Shown piece by piece: positions 7,713 through 17,780 of a stretch of DNA of 41,471 nt. Within the stretch, counting starts at the first letter, position 1; the number at the start of each line of letters is the position of its first letter. The position numbers and the translations under genes were made by a program. This DNA comes from Verrucomicrobiota bacterium (GTDB taxonomy: Bacteria; Verrucomicrobiota; Verrucomicrobiia; Verrucomicrobiales; Akkermansiaceae): positions 1 to 41,471 of the forward strand of contig JAPLUI010000333.1 in the NCBI GenBank assembly GCA_026397725.1. Reading direction: 5' to 3'. The notes under the pieces are model-generated. The model did not search any database and had not been told where the DNA came from. It worked only from the letters and a program-made list of their open reading frames with translations.

Positions 7713-8705
7713 TCAGGTTTTCCAAAGCTGCAACACGCGCAGGTAGTTGGCACGCTCATACACCGACGGATCCGGACAATGGCCGAGGCTCATGCTGCCG
7801 CGCATCTGATCGACCGACGCGTATTCGTGGTCTTCCATCCAACGGGTGAAATCGGCGAGCATGCTGGCGAGATGTTCGGGACCGTGCTGGAGCAGGCAGG
7901 AAACCACTTGCACCACGTTGGCGCCGACCATGATGCCTTTGACGATGTCTTCAAACGAGTGCGCCCCACCGCTCAACGCGATGTCCGCCTTGATATGACC
8001 GTGGATGATGGCGATCCACCGCAGGCGCTGGCGGAGTTCCGTCTGGTTGGAGAGATCCAGATGCGAGACGGCTTCGAGTTCCTCGATGTTGATCTCCGGT
8101 TGATAGAAGCGGTTGAACATGATCACGCCGGCGGCACCGCAAGCGTCGAGCTGCTTGGCAAATTGCCCCGGCGAGGAGAAATACGACGAGAGCTTGACGG
8201 CGATGGGGATGGAGACGCTGGCCTTGACGGCTTCGAGGATGTCGAGGGTGCGTTTCTCCACTGCGGTGCCGGATTCGTTAGGATTGGTGGCAACGTAATA
8301 AACGTTGAGTTCGAGTGCGTCGGCCCCGGCTTGTTGGATGAGGCGGGCGTGATCGGTCCAACCGCCGATGCTGATGCCGTTGAGTGAACCGATGACGGGA
8401 ATGTCAACCGCCTCCTTGATGCGGGAAATCTGCTCGAGGTAGCGATCCGGCCCGAGCGCGTAATCTTCCATCCGCGGGAAGTAGGAACTCGCCTCCGAGG
8501 AGGAATCCGCGGAAAACTCGGTGTGGGCAAACTCCGCAAGCTGTTGGCTGGTGATCTGCTCTTCAAACAGCGAGTGCATCACGATCGCCGCAGCTCCGGC
8601 GTCTTCGAGGCGCCGCACGACATCGAGCTTGTCAACCAAGGGTGACGCCCCGGGCATGAGCGGATTCTTCAAGGGCAGACCGAGATAGGTGGTGGAGAGG
8701 TCCAT
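7713..8705 (-). CDS. Dihydroorotate dehydrogenase-like flavoprotein
   Basis: This 330-residue TIM-barrel protein has the class 1 dihydroorotate dehydrogenase layout: TTYLGLPLKNPLMPGASPL at the N-terminus, IPVIGSLNG, ALELNVYY, IPIAVKLS, and GGAHSFEDIVKGIMVGA for FMN phosphate binding. It lies 5 bases downstream of nifJ. A gene of this kind next to pyruvate:ferredoxin oxidoreductase is a recurrent arrangement in bacteria, so its true role may be tied to ferredoxin or flavin chemistry and not to pyrimidine synthesis. The catalytic base typical of PyrD is not clearly identifiable, and I leave the gene symbol empty. Confidence 0.85.
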   Translation of the reverse strand: MDLSTTYLGLPLKNPLMPGASPLVDKLDVVRRLEDAGAAAIVMHSLFEEQITSQQLAEFAHTEFSADSSSEASSYFPRMEDYALGPDRYLEQISRIKEAVDIPVIGSLNGISIGGWTDHARLIQQAGADALELNVYYVATNPNESGTAVEKRTLDILEAVKASVSIPIAVKLSSYFSSPGQFAKQLDACGAAGVIMFNRFYQPEINIEELEAVSHLDLSNQTELRQRLRWIAIIHGHIKADIALSGGAHSFEDIVKGIMVGANVVQVVSCLLQHGPEHLASMLADFTRWMEDHEYASVDQMRGSMSLGHCPDPSVYERANYLRVLQLWKT

Positions 8706-8710
8706 GGCAA

Positions 8711-11700
8711 TCAGATGGCTGGTTTGGTGGTTTCGGAGGCGGGTGCGGGCTCGGGTTCGCTGGCGGCGGCGAGTTGTTGATAGAGGGCGAAGTGTTCCTT
8801 GACGGAAGCGGCAGCCAGTTGTTGCAGCATGGCCGAGCGTTCCGGGTTGATGCGCTCCAGCATCTGGAAGCGGGTTTCGTTGCGGGTGAACTCCGCGAGC
8901 GAGGCTTTCGGCGCGCTGGAATCCAGCTTCATCGGGTTTTCCCCGGCCGCGGTGCGGCGCGGATCGTAGCGGAACAGTGGCCAGTATCCGCAAGCAACGG
9001 CGCGTTTCTGTTGTTCGAGCCCTAGCGCCAGGCTGTAGCCGTGGGCCACACAGTGGCTGTAAGCAATGATGAGCGAAGGGCCGGCGTAGCTTTCCGCCTC
9101 GCGGAACGCGGTGACGGTCTGCGCGTCCTTGGCCCCGAAGGCCACCCGCGCCACATAAACCGAACCGTAGGTCGTGGCGATGAGACCGAGATCCTTTTTC
9201 GGCAGCGCCTTGCCAGCCATGCTGAACTTGGCAACCGCACCGAGCGGCGTGGCCTTCGATTGCTGGCCACCGGTGTTAGAGTAAACCTCGGTGTCCAGCA
9301 CGAGGATGTTCACGTTGCGGCCGGAGGCGATGACGTGATCGAGTCCGCCGAACCCGATGTCATAGGCCCAACCGTCGCCACCGACGATCCAGACGCTCTT
9401 GTCCACCAGATGATCGGCGAGCTGGGCCAGCGTGATCGCCTCACGGCTGGTCTGGCCGCCGAGTACCTGCCGCAGGGCGACGACGCGCTCGCGCTGGGCG
9501 TTGATGCCGGCTTCGGTGGATTGGTCGGCAGCGAGGATGGTGCTGACAAGGTCATCACCTAACAATCCTGCCTGTTGACTGAGCAGGACGTGGGCATAGG
9601 CGCGGGTTTGATCGAGGCTGGCGCGGAAGCCGAGGCCGAATTCCGCGTTGTCCTCGAAGAGCGAGTTGGCCCAAGCCGGCCCGCGACCGCAGGCATCGGT
9701 GGTGTAGGGCGTGGTCGGCAGGTTGCCGCCGTAAATCGAAGAGCACCCGGTGGCATTGGCGATGAGCAGGCGGTCGCCGAAGAGCTGGGTGAGCAGCTTG
9801 ACATAGGGCGTTTCCCCGCAACCGGCGCAGGCCCCCGAGTATTCAAACAAGGGCCGCATGAACTGTGAGGTCTTGACGTCGTCGCGCAGCATCGCACGGT
9901 CCGGATCCGGCAGGTCGAGGAAGAACGCGTAGTTTTCGCGTTCGGCATCACGCAGCGGCAGTTGCGGGACCATATTGAGGGCCTTGCGGCTGGGGTTGCT
10001 CTTGTCCTTGGCGGGGCAGACGTTGACGCAGAGCTGGCAGCCGGTGCAGTCCTCGGGGGCGACTTGCAGCGCGTAGCGCAGGCCGGGGTATTCGCGCACC
10101 TTGAACTCGGTGGATTTGAAGGTGGCCGGCGCGTTGGTCAGATGCGCGGGCAGGAACACCTTCGGCCGGATCGCGGCGTGCGGGCACACCATCGCACACT
10201 TGTTGCACTGGATGCAGAGGTCGGTTTCCCACACCGGGATTTCCTCGGCGATGTTGCGCTTTTCCCACTGCGTGGTGCCGGTGGGCCAAACGCCATCGAC
10301 CGGAAATGCGCTGACGGGCAGCAAGTCGCCCTTGCCGCCGAGCATCAGGGCGGTGATCCGCTGGACGAAATCCGGCGCGGTGGCCGGGACAATCGGCGCC
10401 TGCCGCACGGTGGAGGTGGCGGTTTGCGGGTACTCGATGCGGACGAGGTTCTCGAGCGTGCGGTCCACGGCATCGTTGTTGCGCTGGACCACGGCGTCGC
10501 CGCGCTTGCCGTAGGTTTTCTTGATCGCATACTTGATGGCGGCGATCGCCTCGTCTTTCTCCAACACGCCGGAGATGGCGAAGTAACACGTCTGCATGAT
10601 CGTGTTGATGCGCCCGGCCATGCCGCAGTTGCGGGCCACGGTGCTGGCGTCGATGGCATAGAACTCGAGTTGCTTGCCGATGATCTGCTCCTGCAGATCC
10701 AGCGGCAGGCGGGCCCATGCTTCGTGAGGGTCGCCGGGGGAATTGAGCAGGAAAATCCCGCCGGGCTTGGCGTAGTCGAGCACGTTGATCTGATGGAGCA
10801 GATCGAAGCGATGGCAGGCGACGAATTCGGCGCTGCGGATCAGATAGGTCGAGCGGATCGGTGCCGGGCCGAAGCGCAAATGGGACACCGTCATCGCCCC
10901 GGCTTTCTTCGAGTCATAAACAAAATACCCCTGCGCGAAGTTATCGGTGCCTTCGCCAATCATCTTGATGCTGTTTTTGTTAGCACCGACCGTGCCATCC
11001 GAGCCAAGGCCGAAGAAGACCGCTTGTTTCATGCCGGGCGGCACCACTTCGAAGTCCGGATCGTAAGCCAGCGAGAGACCGGTGACATCATCGTTGATGC
11101 CCACCGTGAAGGTCGGTTTCGGCACGGCCTTGGCGAGTTCGTCAAACACCGCCTTGGCCATCGACGGAGTGAATTCCTTGGAGCCGAGGCCGTATCGCCC
11201 GCCGAGCACGCGAATCTGTTGGGTGGCCCGCAGCAAGCCGAGGGTTTCCGCCTGCCGGAGCGCGGCGACCACATCAAGGAACAAGGGCTCGCCAACCGCC
11301 CCCGGTTCTTTCGTCCGGTCCAGCACGGCGATGGATTTGACCGTCGGCGGCAGCACTGCGGCGAAATCCGCCACTGAAAACGGGCGATACAGGCGGACCT
11401 TGATCAAGCCGGTTTGCTGGCCGTTGGCATTGAGCCAGGCGACGGCTTCGCCGGCGGCTTCGGCACCCGAGCCCATCATCACGACCACCCGTTCTGCTGC
11501 CGGGTCGCCTTCGTAATCGAAGGGCTTGTAGGCGCGACCCGTGCGTGCGGCGAAGGCGTCCATGGCTTCCCTAACCAAGCCCGGGAGGGCGTCGTAGTAC
11601 AAATTGCAGCCCTCGCGGGTTTGGAAAAACACGTCGGGGTTTTGGGCCGTGCCGCGGATGACCGGGCGGTCCGGCGTCAGCGCGCGGGTGCGGTTGGCAC

Positions 11701-12313
11701 TGACGGCATCCTCGTCGATGAGGGCGCGGAGGTCATCATCGCTGAGCAGCGCGATTTTGGAAACTTCATGGGAGGTGCGGAAGCCATCGAAAAAGTGCAG
11801 AAACGGCACCCGCGAGCGCAGCGTGACCATTTGGGAAATCAGGGCGGTGTCCTGCGCCTCCTGCACCGAACCGCCCACCAACATCGCAAAGCCGGTCTGG
11901 CGGCAGGCCATCACGTCCGAGTGATCGCCGAAGATGCTCAGCGCGTGCGTGGCCAACGCGCGGGCCGTCACATGCAGGCAGAACGGACTCAGCTCGCCAG
12001 CGATCTTGTACATGTTAGGGATCATCAGCAGCAGCCCCTGCGAGGCCGTGAACGACGCGCAGAGTGAACCGGCCAGCAAGGCCCCGTGCAAGGCCCCGGC
12101 GGCACCGCCTTCGGACTGCATTTCCAGCACGCTGGGGACGGCGCCCCACAGGTTCTTCCGTCCGGCCGCCGACCATTCATCCGCAAATTCCGCCATCGGC
12201 GAGGACGGCGTGATCGGGTAAATGGCGAAAAACTCGTTGAGTCGGTAGGCAACTGAGGCAACCGCTTCGTTCGCATCAAGCGTGCCCATGGCACAAGAAA
12301 GTTTTGAGTTCAC
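8711..12313 (-). CDS. nifJ: Pyruvate:ferredoxin (flavodoxin) oxidoreductase
   Basis: This 1200-residue single-chain enzyme oxidises pyruvate to acetyl-CoA and CO2 and reduces ferredoxin or flavodoxin. The N-terminus has DANEAVASVAYRLNE and AIYPITPSSPMAE, the pyruvate-binding domain. A middle EKR-like region (GLGSDGTVGANKNSIKMIG) follows. Two 4Fe-4S motifs, CIQCNKCAMVCP and CTGCQLCVNVCP, come next. The thiamine diphosphate domain holds CAGCGETPYVK with the proximal cluster Cys, ATGCSSIYGG, GGDGWAYDIGFGG and TEVYSNTGGQQSKATP. The length and domain order are those of a complete enzyme. It points to anaerobic or facultative metabolism. The ATG at 12313 fits the family; an internal ATG at 12289 is possible. 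It forms an operon with the flavoprotein gene. Confidence 0.96.
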   Translation of the reverse strand: MNSKLSCAMGTLDANEAVASVAYRLNEFFAIYPITPSSPMAEFADEWSAAGRKNLWGAVPSVLEMQSEGGAAGALHGALLAGSLCASFTASQGLLLMIPNMYKIAGELSPFCLHVTARALATHALSIFGDHSDVMACRQTGFAMLVGGSVQEAQDTALISQMVTLRSRVPFLHFFDGFRTSHEVSKIALLSDDDLRALIDEDAVSANRTRALTPDRPVIRGTAQNPDVFFQTREGCNLYYDALPGLVREAMDAFAARTGRAYKPFDYEGDPAAERVVVMMGSGAEAAGEAVAWLNANGQQTGLIKVRLYRPFSVADFAAVLPPTVKSIAVLDRTKEPGAVGEPLFLDVVAALRQAETLGLLRATQQIRVLGGRYGLGSKEFTPSMAKAVFDELAKAVPKPTFTVGINDDVTGLSLAYDPDFEVVPPGMKQAVFFGLGSDGTVGANKNSIKMIGEGTDNFAQGYFVYDSKKAGAMTVSHLRFGPAPIRSTYLIRSAEFVACHRFDLLHQINVLDYAKPGGIFLLNSPGDPHEAWARLPLDLQEQIIGKQLEFYAIDASTVARNCGMAGRINTIMQTCYFAISGVLEKDEAIAAIKYAIKKTYGKRGDAVVQRNNDAVDRTLENLVRIEYPQTATSTVRQAPIVPATAPDFVQRITALMLGGKGDLLPVSAFPVDGVWPTGTTQWEKRNIAEEIPVWETDLCIQCNKCAMVCPHAAIRPKVFLPAHLTNAPATFKSTEFKVREYPGLRYALQVAPEDCTGCQLCVNVCPAKDKSNPSRKALNMVPQLPLRDAERENYAFFLDLPDPDRAMLRDDVKTSQFMRPLFEYSGACAGCGETPYVKLLTQLFGDRLLIANATGCSSIYGGNLPTTPYTTDACGRGPAWANSLFEDNAEFGLGFRASLDQTRAYAHVLLSQQAGLLGDDLVSTILAADQSTEAGINAQRERVVALRQVLGGQTSREAITLAQLADHLVDKSVWIVGGDGWAYDIGFGGLDHVIASGRNVNILVLDTEVYSNTGGQQSKATPLGAVAKFSMAGKALPKKDLGLIATTYGSVYVARVAFGAKDAQTVTAFREAESYAGPSLIIAYSHCVAHGYSLALGLEQQKRAVACGYWPLFRYDPRRTAAGENPMKLDSSAPKASLAEFTRNETRFQMLERINPERSAMLQQLAAASVKEHFALYQQLAAASEPEPAPASETTKPAI

Positions 12314-12471
12314 GGCGCGAGAAAATCCTCAAATGCGGGGCAGGTCCACAAAATAGCAGATATTGAGGTGTAAAAGGCCATTTATGCGAAGCAGGAGGCA
12401 ATTCGCCAAGGTTCGCCAGGGCTGATGGTACCAGGTGAATCACACATCTCCCTCCGATTGGCTTGAGTGGT

Positions 12472-15048
12472 TCATCGGCACGGCAAGTCCACGGTGCCGC
12501 CTTGCTGCGGCGAAAGGCGTTGCGTGCTGCCGTCAAGCAGATGGACCACCATGGATTTGCAATTTGCTGCCAGCGGTTTGACCGCAAGCACAACGTTCTT
12601 GCCGTCCTGGTCGGCCTGCACTGTTAGGTCGAGCGGACCGAAGGGCGTGGCGACACCGCTCAGGCGCGTGAGCATGCCGGGACCGGCCCACTCGCGCGGA
12701 AAGCCTTCCAGCAGGTGCATCTCGTCGCCGCGGTCGAGCGCGAGCAGGTGGATGGTTAGACGGATGAATTCGGCGCTGGCCCAGTTGTGCGGCATATCGC
12801 CGACTTTCTTGAACGGTTCACCCTTCAGCGATTGCTCCTCGCGCCACACCAGCGTGGGCGCGGCGTGGTTGGCGAAGGCGTAGAGCGCGTCCTTGGCCTT
12901 GCGACCATTGCCCTGCCAAAGCCAGGCGTGCCCGTAGAACGAGGCGAAGTAATTCCAGATGCCGGTCGCGTCCCAGCCGGTGCCATAGACCATGCCTTCG
13001 CGCTCGGTGGCTTCGAGCATCGCCATCGTGCTGGCCACGAGCGGGTCGTCCTTGGCGAAGATTTGGCCGGGATACACGGCCTGGCAGAAGGCCCATTGGG
13101 CACGCTGCGGAAGTTCCTGCTTGCCCGGCTCGCCCATGATGATCGGCACATAGGCATTGCCGTGAGGATCTTTGGCCAGATCGCGCCGGGCTGCTTGGCG
13201 AAAGGCCGCCATGAAAGCGTCATATTCCTTTTGCCAGGTGGCGGCTTCGTCCGTCTTGCCCAGCCAGTGTGCCGCCTGGATAAAGGCTTTCATGCCAAGC
13301 AAATTCCAGTAGGAGTTGGTGAATTCCAAGTGCATCCCGCCGATGCCGCCATCGGGAAAGCCCGCCGGGACCAGACCGTCGTCCAGCGGCGTGTCGTTCT
13401 CCAGCGTGCGCTGGCGCAAGGTCTTGAGGTGCCCGGCCACGCCTGCGAGCTGCGGCCAGATGGACTCCAGCCAGGCCTGGTCTTGCGTAAGCTGCGCGTG
13501 CCGGACGCAGGTCCAGAGCACGATGCCGTTTTCCTTGGAGAAATTTCCCATCACTTCGATGCGGCCGTCCGGCTTCTGGAAGGTGAGTTCGTAAGCCACG
13601 CCATTGCGTGCTTCCTGGCCCGCGCCAACCATTGCCGCCGATTCTAACAGGAAGGCGCCATCCACGATCCACAGCCCGCGATAGCACGTCGGGCCAACTT
13701 GGAAGGCCGGTAGGCCCTGCTTGATCTCGCGTGCCTGCCAGATGTTGCGGATGGACGAATCCACCAGCGCCTGGATGCCCGCGTCCGGCACCTGCACGCG
13801 ACCGAACGGCAGCGACGCATTTTTCCAATACGCCACCGCGTGCTCGCGGCTGGCCTGCGCCTGCACGACGGTGGCCGGCTCAACCACAATCGCGCCGCCG
13901 CCGCTGTAGAGCACGAAGAACGTGGCACTCTGGCCAGCCGGTACGGTCAGGGCCTCAAGCTGAATTGCCCGGCGCGACTGCTGCTCGTCCGCCAGGCCAG
14001 TCATCTTCAGGGAAGCGGTGACCGTCTCGTGATTGTTGACGACCACGCGCTGCGTCTCCGGCTGGAATACGAACGCCAGCGTGGTGTCCACGATCAATCG
14101 CGGCTGCAGCGTGCGTGCCGCGCCCGACTTGTTAGTCACATGCACCAGCATCAAGTCATTGCGTGCTGGTCCGCCAGGCGTGATTGCCTTCATGCGTGCC
14201 AGGGAGAGCGAGTTCAATTTTCCGGCGAGCAGCGCCTCACTGTCGGGCTGCTGATCCGGAGTGAAGATCCACAGCCCGTTCAGGATCGTGTTCTTGTCTG
14301 CGGCCTGCGGCGCGGCCTCCACGGCGATCTGGATTTTGCCGTCGTGGTTCGCGTCCTTCGCGTCGAACCAGAAGGCTGCGGCCTGGTTCTGGCCGATATC
14401 AGCGACGGTATCCACGGTCTTCGCTTCGGCACCCTCCACGCGGAGCACCTGCACACGCTGGCCGGTTTGGTTCCACCATCCTTCGCACAGGGCGAGCGCG
14501 ACCCGGCGTGCTGCGCCTAACGGAACAGAGAACTCGTGGCGGATGGTGCCGCCCATGTTCACGGCGATGTTCTTGAGCGACGGATCGAGCCCGGCGGGCG
14601 GCTTGGCCCAGTCCAGGTTCGTGCCGCCTGCATCGCCGCGCTGCAACGGCGAGGCCACCTCCGGCACGTTGGTTTGCCGCAAGTCCGTGACGGCGAACGC
14701 CTCTTCCACAATCTCCAGCCCATCCGCTGCTCGCAGGGTCCGCACGATGGGCACGCGCGGCGAGTGTAACTCCTGCTTCTGCCACGCCGCCCCACCGGTC
14801 ACCTCGACCCCGACCCGCGTGGCGAACTCGCGTCCGCCCTGGTTGTAGTGATAGAGCAGTTCGCCGCTGCGGTCCACGAGCGACTTCTGCGGGTCATCCG
14901 GCAGGCAGATGGCCGTCTGCCATTCCGGTGGCGCGTAACGGAAGTCAGCCGTGTTATGGGCGGTCTCCGCCGCGCCAACTTGCACCGCCTGGAGCAATGC
15001 GGCGGCCAGGGTTCCAAGGATGGTCCATGTGTGATTGCTATTTTTCAT
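12472..15048 (-). CDS. Secreted six-hairpin (alpha/alpha)6 glycosidase-like protein
   Basis: This 858-residue protein starts with a signal peptide (TWTILGTLAAALLQAVQVGA). The first 400 residues form beta-rich domains. Residues about 430-780 look like an (alpha/alpha)6 toroid of the six-hairpin glycosidase superfamily, with conserved aromatic-acid patches such as YRGLWIVDGAFLLES, DDGLVPAGFPDGGIGG, EFTNSYWNLLGMK and NWASAEFIRLTIHLLAL. Related families (GH15, GH63, GH65, GH78 and others) hydrolyse or phosphorolyse glycosidic bonds. I cannot choose the family or substrate from sequence alone. A C-terminal beta domain ends at residue 858. It is the last gene in a run of secreted carbohydrate-active genes on the minus strand, and probably acts in the periplasm or outside the cell. 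Confidence 0.75.
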   Translation of the reverse strand: MKNSNHTWTILGTLAAALLQAVQVGAAETAHNTADFRYAPPEWQTAICLPDDPQKSLVDRSGELLYHYNQGGREFATRVGVEVTGGAAWQKQELHSPRVPIVRTLRAADGLEIVEEAFAVTDLRQTNVPEVASPLQRGDAGGTNLDWAKPPAGLDPSLKNIAVNMGGTIRHEFSVPLGAARRVALALCEGWWNQTGQRVQVLRVEGAEAKTVDTVADIGQNQAAAFWFDAKDANHDGKIQIAVEAAPQAADKNTILNGLWIFTPDQQPDSEALLAGKLNSLSLARMKAITPGGPARNDLMLVHVTNKSGAARTLQPRLIVDTTLAFVFQPETQRVVVNNHETVTASLKMTGLADEQQSRRAIQLEALTVPAGQSATFFVLYSGGGAIVVEPATVVQAQASREHAVAYWKNASLPFGRVQVPDAGIQALVDSSIRNIWQAREIKQGLPAFQVGPTCYRGLWIVDGAFLLESAAMVGAGQEARNGVAYELTFQKPDGRIEVMGNFSKENGIVLWTCVRHAQLTQDQAWLESIWPQLAGVAGHLKTLRQRTLENDTPLDDGLVPAGFPDGGIGGMHLEFTNSYWNLLGMKAFIQAAHWLGKTDEAATWQKEYDAFMAAFRQAARRDLAKDPHGNAYVPIIMGEPGKQELPQRAQWAFCQAVYPGQIFAKDDPLVASTMAMLEATEREGMVYGTGWDATGIWNYFASFYGHAWLWQGNGRKAKDALYAFANHAAPTLVWREEQSLKGEPFKKVGDMPHNWASAEFIRLTIHLLALDRGDEMHLLEGFPREWAGPGMLTRLSGVATPFGPLDLTVQADQDGKNVVLAVKPLAANCKSMVVHLLDGSTQRLSPQQGGTVDLPCR

Positions 15049-15126
15049 ATCTTATCTTACCAGCTTCAATCTGCCCGCCGCGCGATCGCGTGCGAGCAAA
15101 TCATAGGGCAACCGGACGCTCAACCC

Positions 15127-15375
15127 TTAATACATGCCGCCCGCTACATCCCTGAAATCCGCCTTGTCCAGCGTCGGCAAAACATCTGCCCAGGCCAGCG
15201 CGGTAAACCAGATCGGGCGATCCCTGCTCGCGGCGAAAATTGCCGGACGGTCCAGCGAAACTACATCATCCACTACCGACAACTGTGGCCGCAGAAGCAG
15301 CCATTCCGTCGCCGCGCCCGGCGGCAGCTCGGGCAGCTTCCGCCGCACTTCATGCAGCGCATAGCGACTGCTCAA
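15127..15375 (-). pseudogene. C-terminal fragment resembling a PIN-domain toxin
   Basis: About 80 residues read SSRYALHEVRRKLPELPPG, then RPAIFAASRDRPIWFTALAWA and DVLPTLDKADF. This pattern resembles the C-terminal half of PIN-domain toxins, in which an acidic residue lies in a LTLDxxDF-like strand. There is no normal start codon, a stop lies about 20 residues upstream in the same frame, and the N-terminal catalytic Asp region is missing. It is therefore a remnant. The surrounding 15049-15616 stretch holds no other gene that I can support. Confidence 0.45.
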
Positions 15376-15616
15376 TCTGCCTGTTTTGTGATCCGTCGTG
15401 ATTTCATGGAGACTCTGATCCTCTGTTCATTTTCCCAGCGGAGCTGCGGAGATGCTCGGTCAGTGAAATGGAGGCGTTCGCATGCGGCGCGGCCAGCGTA
15501 AACGGCAGCCGAGGGGTGAGTGGTGTGAGGGGGTGTTTCATGATGATTGGCGATAGCCGACAATGGCCTGGTTGCTGAGGGGTGCGTCCCGGATCACTCT
15601 TGTTTACTTGGTCGGG

Positions 15617-17713
15617 TCACTTGCGAGTCTCTGCAGCAGGCGGTGTCTGGTTGCCGCGGATGGAAGCATCCTCGCAATCCTGCAGGTAAAGCCAGTTGAC
15701 GCCCGAGGTGTTGCCGAGACCCGCCTGATTCGGCGCGGCGGCGGGGTAATCGATGCTGTTGTCGTGGATCTTCAGGCCGTCAACGTTGTGGATGATGAGC
15801 GGAGTGGTCGAGGTGCGGGCAAAGTTGTTGCCGGTGATCGTCATGTTGGTGACCGGCCTGGCTTCGAAACGGCGCGCGTTGCTGCCGCCGCCCGGCGGGT
15901 GCATGGAGACGCTGATCGCGGCACCGTCCGGCGGCGCATCGAGGAAGCGGTTGTTGCGGACGACCAAGTCGCGTGCGAAGGGTCCCTCCATCCACGGTCC
16001 CCAGGTCTCGAACTGGATCGCAAGCCCGTGCCCGACATTCTGCAGGGTGTTGTTTTCCATGAGTCCGCCCGGCGAGCCGTTGATCAAGGTGCGTTGAAAG
16101 TTATCGTGCAGCCAGCAGTTGCGCAGGACAAAACCCCCGGCTGACCGCTTGCCGTCAAGCACCACGAGGGAGAGCGGCGGCAGTTCGAGCGGTTTGTCCA
16201 GTTCGACCAATACCTCGCCTTTCGCCTGGTGAGTGTCGCTGATCGGCAGCGACGGGCCGTTAGGTGTCTCCTTGACAGACAATACCTTGGCGACGCCTAA
16301 CCATGCGACCGAACTCTGATCGCGGAACTCGATGCCATCGCCCGCCGCATAGGCCCCCTCCAGGTGGTAATGGCACGCATCGACCCGCTGGACGACCCGC
16401 CCGAAACTGCCGTGGATGTTGAGATTGTCATCGGCGCCGTAGGCCAGTTCGCAGCGATCGAGGGTCGGGCCGCGGTCGGCGCCGGCGAGGTGGAAGATGT
16501 CGGCGCCGAAGGCTTGCAGTCGGTTGGTGTGCGGGCGCCGCGTGGCGCGCACCCGCCGGTAAACGTGCCCACCTTCGCCGCCGCCCTCGTTCACCGCCAT
16601 GCCCGGACTCGACCAGAGGTTGACATCCTCGAAGCGCATGCCGGCGCAGTTGACGGAACGCAGCGCGGCACCGGTGCGGATGGTGCCGACCACGTGGTCG
16701 CCCGCGTTGAGCGTGGCCGGGATCCCGGACAACTCGATGTCGCGGCACACGACGCTCTTGCCGTCATCGGCGAGTTGCCACGCGCCGGGGCTGTGGCGAT
16801 GGTTGATGAATTTCCCGTCCGCACCGTAGAACATGAGCGCACGCTTGCCGCCGACCTCTGCCTCGCCGTTCGCGTTGCGGGGTTCGTAGCCCGCCATGAT
16901 CGTCGCGCGGATGGTCTTCGCCGTGCGGTCAACCTCGGTGACGCGTGCCTGGAACCAGCAGGGGATGGTGAAGTCGATGGTCAGGCCGCGCACGCTCACG
17001 TTGCGACACTTCTCGAACAGGAGCGCATGCACCATCGGTGGCTCGAACCAGAAGGTCACGCCTTCCGCGACGATCTCCAGGTTCTCGAGGCCGACCAGCG
17101 TGGATGCGCGACTCCAGTCGGCGTGAAAGAGATAGTCGCCCGGCGGGATCACGATCTTCCCACGTTTGGCAGTCGAGGCGTCGCGGAGCATCTGCAGGAT
17201 CTCCTTTCCCTGGTTCCGCAGGGCAATCCTGTGATCCTCGGGCCAGGCCGGATAGCCGGCGGGCAGATCCGCACGCCAGCGGGAGACAAAGGGTTCAGGC
17301 ACGATCTGGAACGCCGCACTAACGCTAACCGGTTCCCGTCCGGCCATCACCCGGAAATCAACCTTGGATCGCGCCTCAAGATCGTATGCGGTAATATCGA
17401 AACCATGGCGAATCGAATCCGTCGCGCCCAGCTTTTGGTGCCAAATGGTATGGCCATCGACTTGAACATCGACCTCGGCCTCCGCCTTCATGGACAGCTT
17501 CTGGAGGGAGCCGACCAAGCGGACGCTTCCCCCAGAAAGGGCCGTCCAGTCTCGCATGGCCTGCTGACCGGGCTTCGCGTCGAAGGTAACGGCAATCCTT
17601 GCGAGAGCATCGTCAAAATCGCCTACACGGACCGTCTCCGCACCAATTTCCATTACCGGGAAGAGTCCCAGCAGGACATAGAGCGACGTCTTCATCATCT
17701 TCAAGCATTGCAT
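15617..17713 (-). CDS. Secreted right-handed parallel beta-helix protein
   Basis: The protein has 698 residues and begins with a signal peptide (TSLYVLLGLFPVMEIGA); ATG codons at 17698 and 17695 are possible alternative starts. After a beta-sandwich-like region to about residue 160, it shows repeated beta-helix rungs from VVIPP-like IVIPPGDYLFHADW onward: SVRGLTIDF, RFEDVNLWSSPG, GFVLRNCWLHDN, GLMENNTLQNVG, DLVVRNNRFLD and NMTITGNNFAR. Such folds occur in polysaccharide lyases and in glycoside hydrolases such as GH110 and GH28. The overall layout recalls GH110-like galactosidases, but no catalytic residues can be fixed by eye. It stands 67 bases downstream of a glycosidase gene on the same strand, supporting a carbohydrate role. 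Confidence 0.7.
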   Translation of the reverse strand: MQCLKMMKTSLYVLLGLFPVMEIGAETVRVGDFDDALARIAVTFDAKPGQQAMRDWTALSGGSVRLVGSLQKLSMKAEAEVDVQVDGHTIWHQKLGATDSIRHGFDITAYDLEARSKVDFRVMAGREPVSVSAAFQIVPEPFVSRWRADLPAGYPAWPEDHRIALRNQGKEILQMLRDASTAKRGKIVIPPGDYLFHADWSRASTLVGLENLEIVAEGVTFWFEPPMVHALLFEKCRNVSVRGLTIDFTIPCWFQARVTEVDRTAKTIRATIMAGYEPRNANGEAEVGGKRALMFYGADGKFINHRHSPGAWQLADDGKSVVCRDIELSGIPATLNAGDHVVGTIRTGAALRSVNCAGMRFEDVNLWSSPGMAVNEGGGEGGHVYRRVRATRRPHTNRLQAFGADIFHLAGADRGPTLDRCELAYGADDNLNIHGSFGRVVQRVDACHYHLEGAYAAGDGIEFRDQSSVAWLGVAKVLSVKETPNGPSLPISDTHQAKGEVLVELDKPLELPPLSLVVLDGKRSAGGFVLRNCWLHDNFQRTLINGSPGGLMENNTLQNVGHGLAIQFETWGPWMEGPFARDLVVRNNRFLDAPPDGAAISVSMHPPGGGSNARRFEARPVTNMTITGNNFARTSTTPLIIHNVDGLKIHDNSIDYPAAAPNQAGLGNTSGVNWLYLQDCEDASIRGNQTPPAAETRK

Positions 17714-17780
17714 GAGGTTGAGGATTCAATTGATTTCCAAGAATTGCCTTGCCTGAGAAGCTGCCTTTGGGTGAGGACTG

